Source: Arenibacter algicola
GTDB taxonomy: Bacteria > Bacteroidota > Bacteroidia > Flavobacteriales > Flavobacteriaceae
Assembly (NCBI RefSeq): GCF_000733925.1
Contig: NZ_JPOO01000001.1
Location: 1,860,001-1,924,000 of the forward strand
Length of the DNA: 64,000 nucleotides
Reading direction: 5' to 3'
Below are positions 8,548 through 17,777 of this stretch, one piece after another. Each line of letters begins with the position of its first letter. Positions within the stretch are counted from its first letter, which is position 1. The position numbers and the translations under genes are program-made. Under the pieces are notes generated by a model, which was given only the letters and a program-made list of their open reading frames with translations, was not told the DNA's origin and did not search any database.

Positions 8548-10008
8548 TTATTTTTTTATTTTCTTACCGGTAGAATTAACCGATATATTACTCTCGAATT
8601 CAATTTGTTGGGGGATCTTATATAGTGATAATTTCTCAGAACACCTCAGTAGGATTTTATCCTTCATTGCTTGTTGGTCCATCGGGCCGTTAAGCACAAT
8701 AACAGCTTTTATTGCCTCCCCTAGTATATCATCTTCAACGCCAGAAATGGTGCAATCCACTACCTCCGAAACGGACAGAATAACCTCTTCTATCTCCTTA
8801 GGGCTAACGCGCTTTCCACCTACTTTAATAATTTCCTTTTTACGGGCCATAAGATAAAGGTAGCCATCGTTGTCGGCAACGGCGATATCCCCAGTACAAA
8901 GCCATCCATCTATTATGGCTTTTTTGGTTTCCTCCGGATCTTTATAATATCCTATCATAATATTTTCCCCTTTCGCCATTAGTTCTCCTTCTTCTCCAGA
9001 ATTAACCACGTGCCCATAATTATTTACAATTTTTAATGATACACCTGGGATACCTTTACCAATAGATCCCTTTTTTTTACGGATCATACTTGGCGGTAAA
9101 TAAGATAAACGTGCCGTTGCTTCGGTTTGTCCGTACATGACAAAAAATTCAATTTTGGGAAAGGCTTCGACAAATTCGTCAATAAAAATATTGTGTAATT
9201 TGCCTCCGGCCTGTGTAACATACCTTAGATCGGGAAAATCAGTATTCTTGAAATTTTTGGACTTTTTTAGCAAAATTTGGAAATGGCTAGGAACTCCGGC
9301 AAACCCTGTACATTTATATTTTTTTAAGTCATTTATTACCGACCCTAAAAAAATAAAGCTGTTATTTAACACTATAGATCCTCCCACCCGTAAATGGGTA
9401 TGTAACAAGGAAAGACCATAACAATAAAAAAAGGGTAAAACAACTCCAATTACGTCCTTGGATGATAGGCTCAAGTATTCAATTATTGATTGGGTATTGG
9501 CTATAACATTTTGATGACTGATCATGACCCCTTTTGGTGTCCCTGTTGATCCAGAGGTAAAAATAATTTCCGCCAACCTATTTTTATCAAATTTAGGATC
9601 GAAGAAAACGGATTCCTGGCTGTTGATAATTTCGCCAAGGGCAGTTTCATCAAAAGGTTGTACACCGTTTGCCACTTGTTGTTGGGATTGTAAGCTCTTG
9701 GCCATAAAAACAGTGGTACAATCCGTAGCCTTTACAATAAAATCCAAATTTTCCTGCTCAATTGCGAAATTAAGAGGCACACAAACGTTGCCGGATTTAA
9801 GTATACCGAGGTAAGCGGTAATGAAAAAAACTGAGTTGGGACTGATCAAAATTACGTTTCGATCTTCGCCTATATTGTGTTTTAGATACGCGGCAACCTT
9901 TAAACTATCTTCATGAAGTTTTTTATATGAAATTGTTTCTTTAGGTCCCAACACAAAATCCTTTTCAAGATTTTGTGTTGAGGCAAATAAATAATCAAAA
10001 ACATTCAT
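8548..10008 (-). CDS. AMP-forming acyl ligase (class I adenylate-forming enzyme)
   Basis: The 486-residue enzyme has the full adenylation motif set. The P-loop TSGSTGTPKG is at residues 151-160, YGQTE follows in the middle, TGDI and DGYLYLMARKKEIIKVGGKRVSP mark the hinge, and the C-terminal NSTGKK carries the catalytic lysine. It activates a carboxylic acid as an acyl-AMP and transfers it to CoA or to a phosphopantetheine arm. A carrier-protein gene starts the same operon, so loading of that carrier is the most economical reading. The substrate (fatty, hydroxy or amino acid) cannot be told from sequence. It is shorter than typical long-chain acyl-CoA synthetases and close to stand-alone adenylation enzymes of polysaccharide and nonribosomal pathways. 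Confidence 0.82.
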   Translation of the reverse strand: MNVFDYLFASTQNLEKDFVLGPKETISYKKLHEDSLKVAAYLKHNIGEDRNVILISPNSVFFITAYLGILKSGNVCVPLNFAIEQENLDFIVKATDCTTVFMAKSLQSQQQVANGVQPFDETALGEIINSQESVFFDPKFDKNRLAEIIFTSGSTGTPKGVMISHQNVIANTQSIIEYLSLSSKDVIGVVLPFFYCYGLSLLHTHLRVGGSIVLNNSFIFLGSVINDLKKYKCTGFAGVPSHFQILLKKSKNFKNTDFPDLRYVTQAGGKLHNIFIDEFVEAFPKIEFFVMYGQTEATARLSYLPPSMIRKKKGSIGKGIPGVSLKIVNNYGHVVNSGEEGELMAKGENIMIGYYKDPEETKKAIIDGWLCTGDIAVADNDGYLYLMARKKEIIKVGGKRVSPKEIEEVILSVSEVVDCTISGVEDDILGEAIKAVIVLNGPMDQQAMKDKILLRCSEKLSLYKIPQQIEFESNISVNSTGKKIKK

Positions 10009-10027
10009 AAATAAAGTGGTTATAGAT

Positions 10028-10993
10028 TTAGAATATTGGTTTCATTCTCAAATATTCAGTGGTTTTTTTCTTTCTTTCAAAACTCTTATAAATATTTTCG
10101 ATTTCTTGGGTCGTTTTGCCCATTACCTTTCCAACTTCTTCTGCTGGATAATTATTCTCCCAACCGTACCATACTAGATCCATTTCCTTAAATGGCATTT
10201 GGTAGAAAAAGTCTTCCTGAGTCTGTTCTGCGGTATAGGTATCGGTAGTTGGGGTTCTATCAATTATTTCCTGAGGAACACCCAAGTGTTTGGCCAACTG
10301 ATATACCTGTGTTTTATATAAGTGTCCAATTGGCATTACATCTGCACCACCATCACCGTACTTTACAAAAAAACCTTGTTCAACCTCGTGCTTGTTTGGT
10401 GTTCCAATAACGGCACAATGAAGTCTTTCGGCATGATAGTATAACATGGACATCCTGCTGCGTTGTTTAAAGTTGGTGGAGGCAACAATTTGCAGATATT
10501 CCTTGGCAGGTAGCAACTTGCTGATTACTTCCCCATTGGGCTTTATAACAGTAATAGAAAATATAGCTGGAATGTTTTGACCTATATTTTGCTTGATCTC
10601 AATTTTGGCTTTATCCACTTTTGGGTCAAAATTGGTTATTACGTTGGCAATAGCCTCGTCCCTTCTTTCATAACAACCAAATCCGTCAAGAGCTTTTGTA
10701 ATGTTTTCTTCCAATGTTTTAACATTGAATTTATTTGCTAGTTTCAAGGCAAGATTTTTACTGTCATCACTGGAATCTTGCTCGGGCAACATTATAGCTG
10801 TTACGTTCTGCGGACCAAAAGCTTTCGCCGATAAGGCCATACAAACAGATGAATCGATGCCACCGCTTATGCCTATCACGGCTCCTCTACGCTGTAATTT
10901 TTGGGCGACGTCTGTCTTTAATTTGGCGATGATATTATTGCAAACTTCATCAATGTTTTCAATGTGTAGAATGTCTTTTGAAAATGGTTTCAT
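10028..10993 (-). CDS. nadE: NAD+ synthase family protein (NH3-dependent type)
   Basis: The 321-residue protein has the N-type ATP pyrophosphatase loop SGGIDSSV at residues 43-50 and NAD-synthase features such as GTPNKHEVEQGFFVKYGDGGADVMPIGHLYKTQVYQLA. There is no glutaminase or nitrilase domain, so ammonia would be the nitrogen donor. The usual role is amidation of nicotinic acid adenine dinucleotide. It lies 19 bp from an asparagine-synthase-like gene and 19 bp from an acyl ligase gene, which is odd for a housekeeping gene. It may be a second NadE copy recruited to amidate an adenylated intermediate. The family call is secure; the substrate in this operon is not. Confidence 0.8.
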   Translation of the reverse strand: MKPFSKDILHIENIDEVCNNIIAKLKTDVAQKLQRRGAVIGISGGIDSSVCMALSAKAFGPQNVTAIMLPEQDSSDDSKNLALKLANKFNVKTLEENITKALDGFGCYERRDEAIANVITNFDPKVDKAKIEIKQNIGQNIPAIFSITVIKPNGEVISKLLPAKEYLQIVASTNFKQRSRMSMLYYHAERLHCAVIGTPNKHEVEQGFFVKYGDGGADVMPIGHLYKTQVYQLAKHLGVPQEIIDRTPTTDTYTAEQTQEDFFYQMPFKEMDLVWYGWENNYPAEEVGKVMGKTTQEIENIYKSFERKKKTTEYLRMKPIF

Positions 10994-11012
10994 AAAAATG
11001 TTTTATTTAGGT

Positions 11013-12995
11013 TTAAAAGTCTAATATGATCTTGTCGAGTTCAACGAGTTCATCTTCGTTTAATTCTTGTATAGATCTGTTTATGAAAAGGTCATTTAGT
11101 ATTTGTGTAGACAAAATTGCGGTAATCGCCATATTGTCTATTTCCGATACTTGATTTTTACTTTTCATTTTGTTAAGCAACTGGTTTACGTGATCTGGAT
11201 TAAATATTCCCGCCTGTACAATTGCCTTTTCGGAAAGCATGTCTTTAAGGTAGGCTGGCAGGTTGTCGGAAACAAACGAACTACGTATGGGAGCCCTATA
11301 GGCTTGCTTGGGCCGGTTTAAAATAACATCGGGTAAGCGATCTTTCATTAATTTTTTTAAGAGATACTTTTCGTTTAGCCCATTAAGCTTTAAATCGGGA
11401 TGTAAGCCCATACAAAATTCTATCACCCTGTGATCTAAAAATGGATACCTTCCCTCAATGGAATTTGCCATGCCCATCCTATCGCCTTGAGATGATAAAA
11501 GGTAGCCCGACATGAATATATTTAGCTCTAACCACTGTGCTTTGGCCAAAGAATCAAGGCCGTTAAGTTTTTCGCTAAATTTTTGTTCAATGATATTTAT
11601 TGGATTGTAGTCACCTATGGCCTCCCTGTATTCCTTGGTTAAATAATTATTAATTCTAGAGGTGTTGTTCCATCTTAATAAGTGTGAATAGATAGGGGAG
11701 GAGGTTTCTTTAAGTTTGTACCCGAAGAACATTTTAAGGACATTGTTGTTCGCATTGTTCATTTGGGGCAAGTAGGGGTACAATTTCTTTAGCAAAAGTG
11801 GACGATATTTTGATGTGGGGTCCTTTGCCCAAAATCGCCTGATTTTAGTTTCCTTAAATATATTGTAACCGCCCAAAAGTTCGTCAGCACCTTCACCAGT
11901 TATGACAACCTTAATATTTTGGTCGCGCACACTTTTGGCCAATAGACTCATTGGAGTAGGAGCGGTGCGCAGTAAAGGCGCTTCTGAATGCCAAACTACC
12001 TCTTTAAAGTTATTGGCAATGTCATTTGGACCACAAACTACACTGGAATGCTGCGTTTTAAAATAGTCGGCTGCTATACTTTGATAGGAGGATTCGTCAT
12101 AATCTTTTTCTGTAAACCCAATGGAAAAGGTTTGTAAGTTATCAGGGGATATACTTTTAATAAAAGAGGTTGTTACACTGGAATCCAGACCTCCACTAAG
12201 ATATGCCGCTACTTGCACGTCTGCCCTTAACCGCAGTCTTACGGCATCGGAAAAAATTCTTTCAAATTCCTTAGCTGCTTCTTCAACTTTGGTATACTTG
12301 TATTCACCGGGTTTGTATAAGGGCAATTCCCAATAAGATGTGATGTTTTTGGAATGTTTGTTGATAGTCATGTAACTTCCAGGAGGAACTTCAAAAATAC
12401 CTTCAAAAGCAGTACCCGGGGAAATAGAAGTCCAGAATGTGAAATATTCCGAAACGGCCATAGGTGAAAGTTTTGGTTTAAAACCTGGAAATTCCAACAT
12501 ACTCTTAATTTCAGAGGCAAAAACAAATGAATCTCCCACCTCGGTATAATAAAGCGGCCTAATGCCAACCCTATCTCTCGCCAAAAACAATTCCTCTTTA
12601 TTTTTATCCCAAATGGCAATGGCAAATTGACCGTTTAGTTTATGGACGAATTCTGGCCCATATTCCTCGTATAAATGAACAATTACCTCGGTATCACTAT
12701 GGGTTTTAAATTTATGGTTTTTAGATTCAAGTTCCTGCCTCAATTCAATATGATTGAATATTTCACCGTTAAAGACAATCCATAATGAATCGTCAAAATT
12801 GGAAATTGGCATAGTACCACTACTCAAATCCACAATGCTTAATCTAACACTTCCCAAACCAACGGAGTTGGTCAGGTATACCCCACTTTGGTCTGGCCCC
12901 CTATGTTTGATACGCGTAAGCATTCGGCGCAGCGTAGCGGTTGGCTGATCCTGCTTACCAGTTTGGAAATTATAGAAACCGGCGATACCGCACAT
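11013..12995 (-). CDS. asnB: Asparagine-synthase-like glutamine amidotransferase
   Basis: The 660-residue protein begins MCGIAGFYN, giving the catalytic Cys2 of a class II glutaminase domain (about 1-205; RLSIVDL and FNGEI also match). The synthetase domain follows with the ATP pyrophosphatase loop SGGLDSS at 267-273 and EGADELLGGY further on. Such enzymes adenylate a carboxylate and convert it to an amide with ammonia from glutamine. Housekeeping AsnB is usually shorter (about 550-630 residues), and many longer homologues sit in lipopolysaccharide, capsule or exosortase-linked loci, where they amidate uronic acids or carrier-bound acids. Its start lies 26 bp after the carrier-protein stop. 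Confidence 0.85.
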   Translation of the reverse strand: MCGIAGFYNFQTGKQDQPTATLRRMLTRIKHRGPDQSGVYLTNSVGLGSVRLSIVDLSSGTMPISNFDDSLWIVFNGEIFNHIELRQELESKNHKFKTHSDTEVIVHLYEEYGPEFVHKLNGQFAIAIWDKNKEELFLARDRVGIRPLYYTEVGDSFVFASEIKSMLEFPGFKPKLSPMAVSEYFTFWTSISPGTAFEGIFEVPPGSYMTINKHSKNITSYWELPLYKPGEYKYTKVEEAAKEFERIFSDAVRLRLRADVQVAAYLSGGLDSSVTTSFIKSISPDNLQTFSIGFTEKDYDESSYQSIAADYFKTQHSSVVCGPNDIANNFKEVVWHSEAPLLRTAPTPMSLLAKSVRDQNIKVVITGEGADELLGGYNIFKETKIRRFWAKDPTSKYRPLLLKKLYPYLPQMNNANNNVLKMFFGYKLKETSSPIYSHLLRWNNTSRINNYLTKEYREAIGDYNPINIIEQKFSEKLNGLDSLAKAQWLELNIFMSGYLLSSQGDRMGMANSIEGRYPFLDHRVIEFCMGLHPDLKLNGLNEKYLLKKLMKDRLPDVILNRPKQAYRAPIRSSFVSDNLPAYLKDMLSEKAIVQAGIFNPDHVNQLLNKMKSKNQVSEIDNMAITAILSTQILNDLFINRSIQELNEDELVELDKIILDF

Positions 12996-13021
12996 ATCTA
13001 TTGATAATTGTTAATTAATAA

Positions 13022-13270
13022 TTATAGTTTGCCTTCAATGAACTTTATAATACTGTTGACAGATTCAAAATTTTCCGGTAATAGCTCTTCATCACTCACT
13101 TCAACGTTAAATTCTTCTTTCAAATACTCAATAAGGAATAATAGTCCCATAGAATCTAATAGACCGGTTTCAAAAATTAATGTATCATCAGCAATGGCCT
13201 TGTTGTCGGATAGGGTAGCGTTGATTATGTAATCCTTTATTTTACCCTTGGTTTCAATTTGTGTTATCAT
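13022..13270 (-). CDS. Acyl carrier protein
   Basis: The 82-residue acidic protein has the phosphopantetheine attachment site GLLDSM with Ser40, followed by LLFLIEYLKEEFNVEVSDEEL, the normal helix II-III pattern of carrier proteins. It is the first gene of the seven-gene minus-strand run and therefore probably its product carries the intermediate made by the ligase, amidotransferase and transferases downstream. No fatty-acid-synthesis genes are next to it, so it is unlikely to be the housekeeping AcpP. The 396-bp gap upstream separates it from a divergent glycosyltransferase operon. Confidence 0.85.
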   Translation of the reverse strand: MITQIETKGKIKDYIINATLSDNKAIADDTLIFETGLLDSMGLLFLIEYLKEEFNVEVSDEELLPENFESVNSIIKFIEGKL

Positions 13271-13666
13271 TTTATAAAATAATTTATGTTAATTTCGTAG
13301 AATTACCTTTTCGGCTTGTAAACTTAATTGTTATTCTTAAAACAGAATATTATTGTGCCTATAATTCGGCCAAAAGCAAAATTATGGGGGTTAAATGATT
13401 GTTGGTGGGAGAAGTTTTGGATTTTGGTGCTATTGTCACAGCAATATAGTAAAATCCAATTACAATACTATTGGATATCATCGAAATACATAGTAAAAAT
13501 AATGTCCAAAAATGGTATAGGACAATTGGGATAATCTGCTTTTCAATTCCAAACTTTAGCCATAATTACTATTTAACGTTTAAAATTGTAGTTTTACCTA
13601 CAATATATTATATGGCAACAACTAAGTGGTTTCTTTGTAGTGGATAGAAATTTATAGGAATCCCTT
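13271..13666. promoter_or_regulatory. Divergent intergenic region between carrier-protein operon and GT operon
   Basis: These 396 bp separate two operons transcribed away from each other, so promoters for both should lie here. I see no clear TTG-N17-23-TAnnTTTG pair and no inverted repeat long enough to call an operator. An open frame at 13328-13534 has no recognisable features and is not called. Confidence 0.5.
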
Positions 13667-14758
13667 TTGATGAATAAAAAAGTAAGTATTTGTTTGGTTG
13701 GAAGTGAGGATGCCCATAAGAGAATAGGGTTGGCGCAGTGTTTAATTCGCAATAATTTTGATGTAACCATTTTGGGGACCAAGGATTATGCTTATCCTGA
13801 AGGTATTCGTTATTTAGGTTATAATTTAAATAGAAAATTTAATCCCATTTCCGACTTTAAGACCATTTTGGCATATAGAAGAATTCTTAAAAGCAATAAC
13901 TTTGACATTGTCCAGACATTTGATACGAAACCGGCCTTTATCCTACCGTTCGCAACATTTGGCCTTAAATCCAAAATAATTAGGACGATTACGGGCATGG
14001 GTACCATCTTTATGTCCAATGCCCTAAAATTTAAAATATTTAGAATTTTTTATAAAACGTGTCATTTTCTGGTTAGGGGCAGAGTGTACCATACCACATT
14101 TCAAAATGAAGACGATAGAAAGTATTTTATAGATAATAAGTTGGTCAATACTTCCAATAGTTCCTTAATTTACGGCAGTGGCATAGAGCTTACCAATAGT
14201 AAGGAAAGAACGATAAATAAGGATAGGGATTTTACTTTCATATGTGTGTCAAGATTGGTCTATGAAAAGGGAATTATTAATTATTTGGAAGCGGCAAAAA
14301 TTTGTAGGGACAACAATCACAGGTTTAAATTTTTATTGGTAGGTCCATTGGAAGAAGAGTCTAAAAGATTAAATTTACAGATTGTTGAACAGTACAGCAA
14401 TGTTGTTGATTGGTTGGGCCCAAGAAAGGATGTTCAAGAATTAATGCTGGATTCGGATGCATTTGTCCTGCCTACTTTTAGAGAGGGATTTTCCAGAGTG
14501 TTATTGGAAGCTTCTGCTTTGGGGTTGCCCAGTATTACGACCGATGTTCCTGGAACGAATGAAATTATCAGACATTTACAAGAAGGCCTCCATATTGAAG
14601 TGGATAATTCGGAGGATTTGGCAAACGCCATGATCCAATTAGCTTCGGATAGGGAATTTGCGGCTGAGTTGGGAAAAAACGCAAGGCTGCATGTTAAGCA
14701 ATTTAGTTTGGACGTTATTAGTGATAAGTATATAGAATTATATAAAAAAGCAATATGA
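13667..14758 (+). CDS. Glycosyltransferase family 4 (CapM/PglA-like)
   Basis: The 363-residue protein has a GT-B fold. The N-terminal half contains FDIVQTFDTKPAFILPFATFG and TITGMGTIF, typical of the CapM/PglA branch. The C-terminal half carries FICVSRLVYEKGIINYLEAAK and the nucleotide-sugar-binding EX7E-like segment REGFSRVLLEASALGLPSI. It would add the second sugar to a lipid-linked first sugar on the cytoplasmic face. Its stop overlaps the next gene start by 4 bases, and the third gene of this operon encodes a PglC-like initiating transferase. Together the order transferase, aminotransferase and PGT resembles the opening steps of bacillosamine-type glycan assembly. Confidence 0.82.
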   Translation: MMNKKVSICLVGSEDAHKRIGLAQCLIRNNFDVTILGTKDYAYPEGIRYLGYNLNRKFNPISDFKTILAYRRILKSNNFDIVQTFDTKPAFILPFATFGLKSKIIRTITGMGTIFMSNALKFKIFRIFYKTCHFLVRGRVYHTTFQNEDDRKYFIDNKLVNTSNSSLIYGSGIELTNSKERTINKDRDFTFICVSRLVYEKGIINYLEAAKICRDNNHRFKFLLVGPLEEESKRLNLQIVEQYSNVVDWLGPRKDVQELMLDSDAFVLPTFREGFSRVLLEASALGLPSITTDVPGTNEIIRHLQEGLHIEVDNSEDLANAMIQLASDREFAAELGKNARLHVKQFSLDVISDKYIELYKKAI

Positions 14759-15981
14759 AAATTCCATTTTCTCCCCCCTTTATCAATGAATCTGTAAAAA
14801 ATGAGGTATTGGATTCTCTTGAATCCGGGTGGATTACTACCGGTCCTAAAGTGAAAAAATTGGAGGGCCAGATATGTGAACTAACAAAGGCTCCACAAGT
14901 TCTATGTGTAAATTCGTGGACCTCCGGTGCTTTGCTAATGCTAAAATGGTTTGGGGTGCAACCAGAGGATGAGGTTATTATCCCGGCCTATACTTATTCT
15001 GCTACGGCACTTGCTGTCATACATGCCCACGCCAAACCGGTAATGGTGGATGTCTCTGATGATGATTTCAACATATCCTTGGAAGCAATTGAAAAAGCTA
15101 TAACCAATAAAACCAAGGTGATATTTCCTGTTGATATAGCAGGGTGGCCTTGCGACTATCGCCAAATTAATGAATTGGTTCGTCAAAAAAAGCAATTATT
15201 TCAGGCCGATAACGAAATTCAGGAGACTTTGGGCAGAATCTTGGTGGTATCGGATGCGGCCCATTCCATTGGGGCAGAGTATGAAGGCAAACAGACCGGA
15301 GTGTTGACAGATGTTACCATATTTTCACTTCATGCAGTAAAAAATGTTACTACTGCGGAAGGCGGGGCAATATGTTTAAATTTACCACTTCCATTTAACA
15401 ATGAGGAATTGTACAATACACTAAGATGCTATTCCTTAAATGGTCAAACAAAAGATGCCTTTACAAAGAGTAAGGCCGGGGCATGGAGTTACGATATTAT
15501 TTATCCAGGTTTAAAAATAAATATGCCCGATGTATTGGCAGCTATAGGAATAGGTCAAATGGAAAGTTATACTAGTATGGCACTCCCGGAAAGAATAAGA
15601 ATTTTTGAAGATTACAATGATCATTTCTCCAATAAGGATTGGGCAATTACTCCTCAATATAAATCCAATATCAAACGTTCCTCGTGCCATATATATGCGT
15701 TACGGATCGAAGGAATAAACGAGGATGAGCGTGATCAAATCATAACACTTATTGCCAACTTTGATGTTGCTGTAAACGTTCACTTCAAACCACTGCCATT
15801 GCTTTCCTTATTCAAGGAAATGGGTTATTCTATTAACGACTATCCAAATGCCTACAAGCAATATGCCAATGAAATATCCTTGCCAATTTATCCACAATTA
15901 TCCAAAGAGGACATTGCCTATGTCATTAAGGTGGTGTGTGAATCCGTAGAACAAGTGCTTTATGCTCAAGAGAAGCTTTGA
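14755..15981 (+). CDS. DegT/DnrJ/EryC1-family sugar aminotransferase
   Basis: The 408-residue PLP enzyme opens with the family-like IPFSPPFINESVKNEV and LESGWITTGPKVKKLE. The lysine expected to bind PLP is in FSLHAVKNVTTAEGGA, and SDAAHSIGAEYEG provides the cofactor-contacting aspartate. Enzymes of this family aminate a 3- or 4-keto nucleotide sugar with glutamate. It overlaps the GT4 gene upstream by 4 bases and the sugar transferase gene downstream by 20 bases, so the three are translationally coupled. The likely keto substrate is made by the PglF/WbpM-like dehydratase at 38970. It is longer than the second DegT enzyme nearby, and the two probably serve different sugars. Confidence 0.83.
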   Translation: MKIPFSPPFINESVKNEVLDSLESGWITTGPKVKKLEGQICELTKAPQVLCVNSWTSGALLMLKWFGVQPEDEVIIPAYTYSATALAVIHAHAKPVMVDVSDDDFNISLEAIEKAITNKTKVIFPVDIAGWPCDYRQINELVRQKKQLFQADNEIQETLGRILVVSDAAHSIGAEYEGKQTGVLTDVTIFSLHAVKNVTTAEGGAICLNLPLPFNNEELYNTLRCYSLNGQTKDAFTKSKAGAWSYDIIYPGLKINMPDVLAAIGIGQMESYTSMALPERIRIFEDYNDHFSNKDWAITPQYKSNIKRSSCHIYALRIEGINEDERDQIITLIANFDVAVNVHFKPLPLLSLFKEMGYSINDYPNAYKQYANEISLPIYPQLSKEDIAYVIKVVCESVEQVLYAQEKL

Positions 15982-16573
15982 TATACTAAGTTCCGGTCTA
16001 GGCCTATTACTTATTTCCCCCATCCTGTTAATTGTTTCACTGGCCATAACATTATCTTCCAAAGGTGGTGTTTTTTATAAACAAAGTAGGGTAGGTTTAA
16101 ATGGTGTAAACTTTAATATTTTGAAGTTTAGGACCATGTTTACAGGTTCGGATAAAAAAGGACTTTTAACGGTTGGTGATCGCGATCCCAGAGTTACTCC
16201 CGTAGGGTATTATCTTAGAAAATACAAATTGGATGAATTGCCCCAATTGATCAATGTCCTTTTAGGTGATATGAGTCTGGTAGGTCCCAGGCCCGAAGTT
16301 TCAAAGTATGTAAATTTATATTCCAAGGAGGATAGGGTTGTTCTTTCCATTAAACCGGGAATTACCGATTATGCTTCTATTTACTTTAGAAATGAAAACG
16401 AAATTTTAAATTCGTCCAGTAATCCTGAGAAAAAATATATTGAAGAAGTAATGCCATTGAAATTGGAATTGAACAAAAAATATATTAGGGAAAAGGGCTT
16501 GTTGACCGATTTGAAAATCATATTTATGACCTTAAAATCGATATTCCATAAGAATGAAAATTCCGTTACTTAA
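15962..16573 (+). CDS. Initiating sugar-phosphate transferase (PglC-like, monotopic)
   Basis: The 203-residue protein has one N-terminal hydrophobic re-entrant helix (about 8-30) and the monotopic phosphoglycosyl transferase signature: KQSRVGLNGVNFNILKFRTM, LDELPQLINVLLGDMSLVGPRPE and KPGITDYASI. It should move a sugar-1-phosphate from a UDP-sugar to undecaprenyl phosphate, starting a lipid-linked glycan. Its short size (no N-terminal membrane domain) matches PglC rather than WbaP/WcaJ. The start overlaps the aminotransferase gene by 20 bases. It is one of two initiating enzymes in the window; the other is at 18526-19146. Confidence 0.85.
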   Translation: MLKRSFDILSSGLGLLLISPILLIVSLAITLSSKGGVFYKQSRVGLNGVNFNILKFRTMFTGSDKKGLLTVGDRDPRVTPVGYYLRKYKLDELPQLINVLLGDMSLVGPRPEVSKYVNLYSKEDRVVLSIKPGITDYASIYFRNENEILNSSSNPEKKYIEEVMPLKLELNKKYIREKGLLTDLKIIFMTLKSIFHKNENSVT

Positions 16574-16628
16574 TAGTACTACGTTTACACTATTTTAATG
16601 TAAAAAATGGGTGGGCATTATTACCTGC

Positions 16629-17777
16629 CTATGCTAATTTAAGTGCTCTACGGGAAATTATACTCGAAATGACAGAAATAACTCGCTCTTGATCAGCCTC
16701 TTCAAGATTTGAGCCGCTCGGCAAGCATAATCCCCGATTAAAGATATCTTCTGAAGTTCCATCTATATAACTTGGAAATTTAATGAATACGGGTTGCAGG
16801 TGCAGTGGTTTCCATAATGGTCTGGATTCTATGTTATTGGCTTCCAGGGAAAGACGGATTTCCTCTCTAAGCTCATAGGATGCGGTTAAAATGCAACTTA
16901 GCCATCTATTGGAAAAATGACCCTTTGGTTCATTTAAGAAATCGATATTTGGAAATCTCTCCAATTTATTCTTGTAATTATCATATATATTCCGCCTAGC
17001 TTCAATTCTTTTGTTCAAAACTTCCATTTGCCCCCTGCCAATACCAGCAAGAATATTACTCATTCTATAATTATATCCAATTTCCGAATGCTGGTAATAT
17101 GGGGCATTGTCACGTGCTTGGGTTGCCAAATAGATTGCTTTTTTCTTTATGTCCAGATTTTTGGTAACCAAGGCCCCTCCGGCCGAAGTAGTAATAATCT
17201 TATTGCCGTTAAAGGATACAATGCCCAAGTCTCCAAAGCTGCAGCATTGAACACCCCTAAAGGTACTTCCCAACGCTTCTGCGCTATCCTCTATAATTGG
17301 AATTCCATATTTATCGGCAATTTTTCTAATTTCGTTGACCTTATATGGCATTCCATACAGGTGTACTGCAATTATGGCCTTAGGTTTCTTACCCAGTTTT
17401 ATTCTATGGTTAATGGCGCGCTCCATTAAAACTGGGGATATATTCCATGTGTCCGATTCACTATCTACAAATATGGGAGTGGCACCAAGGTATCTAATGG
17501 GATTCGCAGAGGCGGCAAAAGTTAAGGTTTGGCATATAACTTCATCACCTTTGGAAATGCCTAGTATTATGAGGGCCAAATGAATAGCCGCTGTTCCAGA
17601 ATTTAGGGCAGTGACGTAAACCCCTTCCTTTATAAATTTCCCCAAGGAGTTTTCAAAAAGGTCAATATTGTTTCCTATGGGGGCAATCCAATTATTGTTG
17701 AATGCCTGAGCGATATAATTTTGCTCAGAACCACACATATGTGGGGGGGAAAGATATATCTTTTTAGGGGAGATCAA
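16629..17777 (-). CDS. PglE-like pyridoxal-phosphate sugar aminotransferase
   Basis: The 382-residue DegT-family protein begins KKIYLSPPHMCGSEQNYIAQAF and NNWIAPIGNNIDLFE, the opening seen in PglE-type UDP-4-amino-sugar aminotransferases. The PLP lysine lies in VSFNGNKIITTSAGGA and the cofactor aspartate in IIEDSAEALGSTFRG. It would aminate the 4-keto sugar produced by the PglF/WbpM-like enzyme at 38970. The gene is convergent with the PglC-like gene, with 55 bp between stops. The hexapeptide-repeat acetyltransferase (PglD) that normally neighbours PglE is absent from the window. Confidence 0.85.
   Translation of the reverse strand: MISPKKIYLSPPHMCGSEQNYIAQAFNNNWIAPIGNNIDLFENSLGKFIKEGVYVTALNSGTAAIHLALIILGISKGDEVICQTLTFAASANPIRYLGATPIFVDSESDTWNISPVLMERAINHRIKLGKKPKAIIAVHLYGMPYKVNEIRKIADKYGIPIIEDSAEALGSTFRGVQCCSFGDLGIVSFNGNKIITTSAGGALVTKNLDIKKKAIYLATQARDNAPYYQHSEIGYNYRMSNILAGIGRGQMEVLNKRIEARRNIYDNYKNKLERFPNIDFLNEPKGHFSNRWLSCILTASYELREEIRLSLEANNIESRPLWKPLHLQPVFIKFPSYIDGTSEDIFNRGLCLPSGSNLEEADQERVISVISSIISRRALKLA

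Noticed and set aside
13328..13534. 68-codon frame in the divergent regulatory gap
   Set aside because: Rich in Trp, Ile and Lys without pattern; lies where promoters of two operons are expected.
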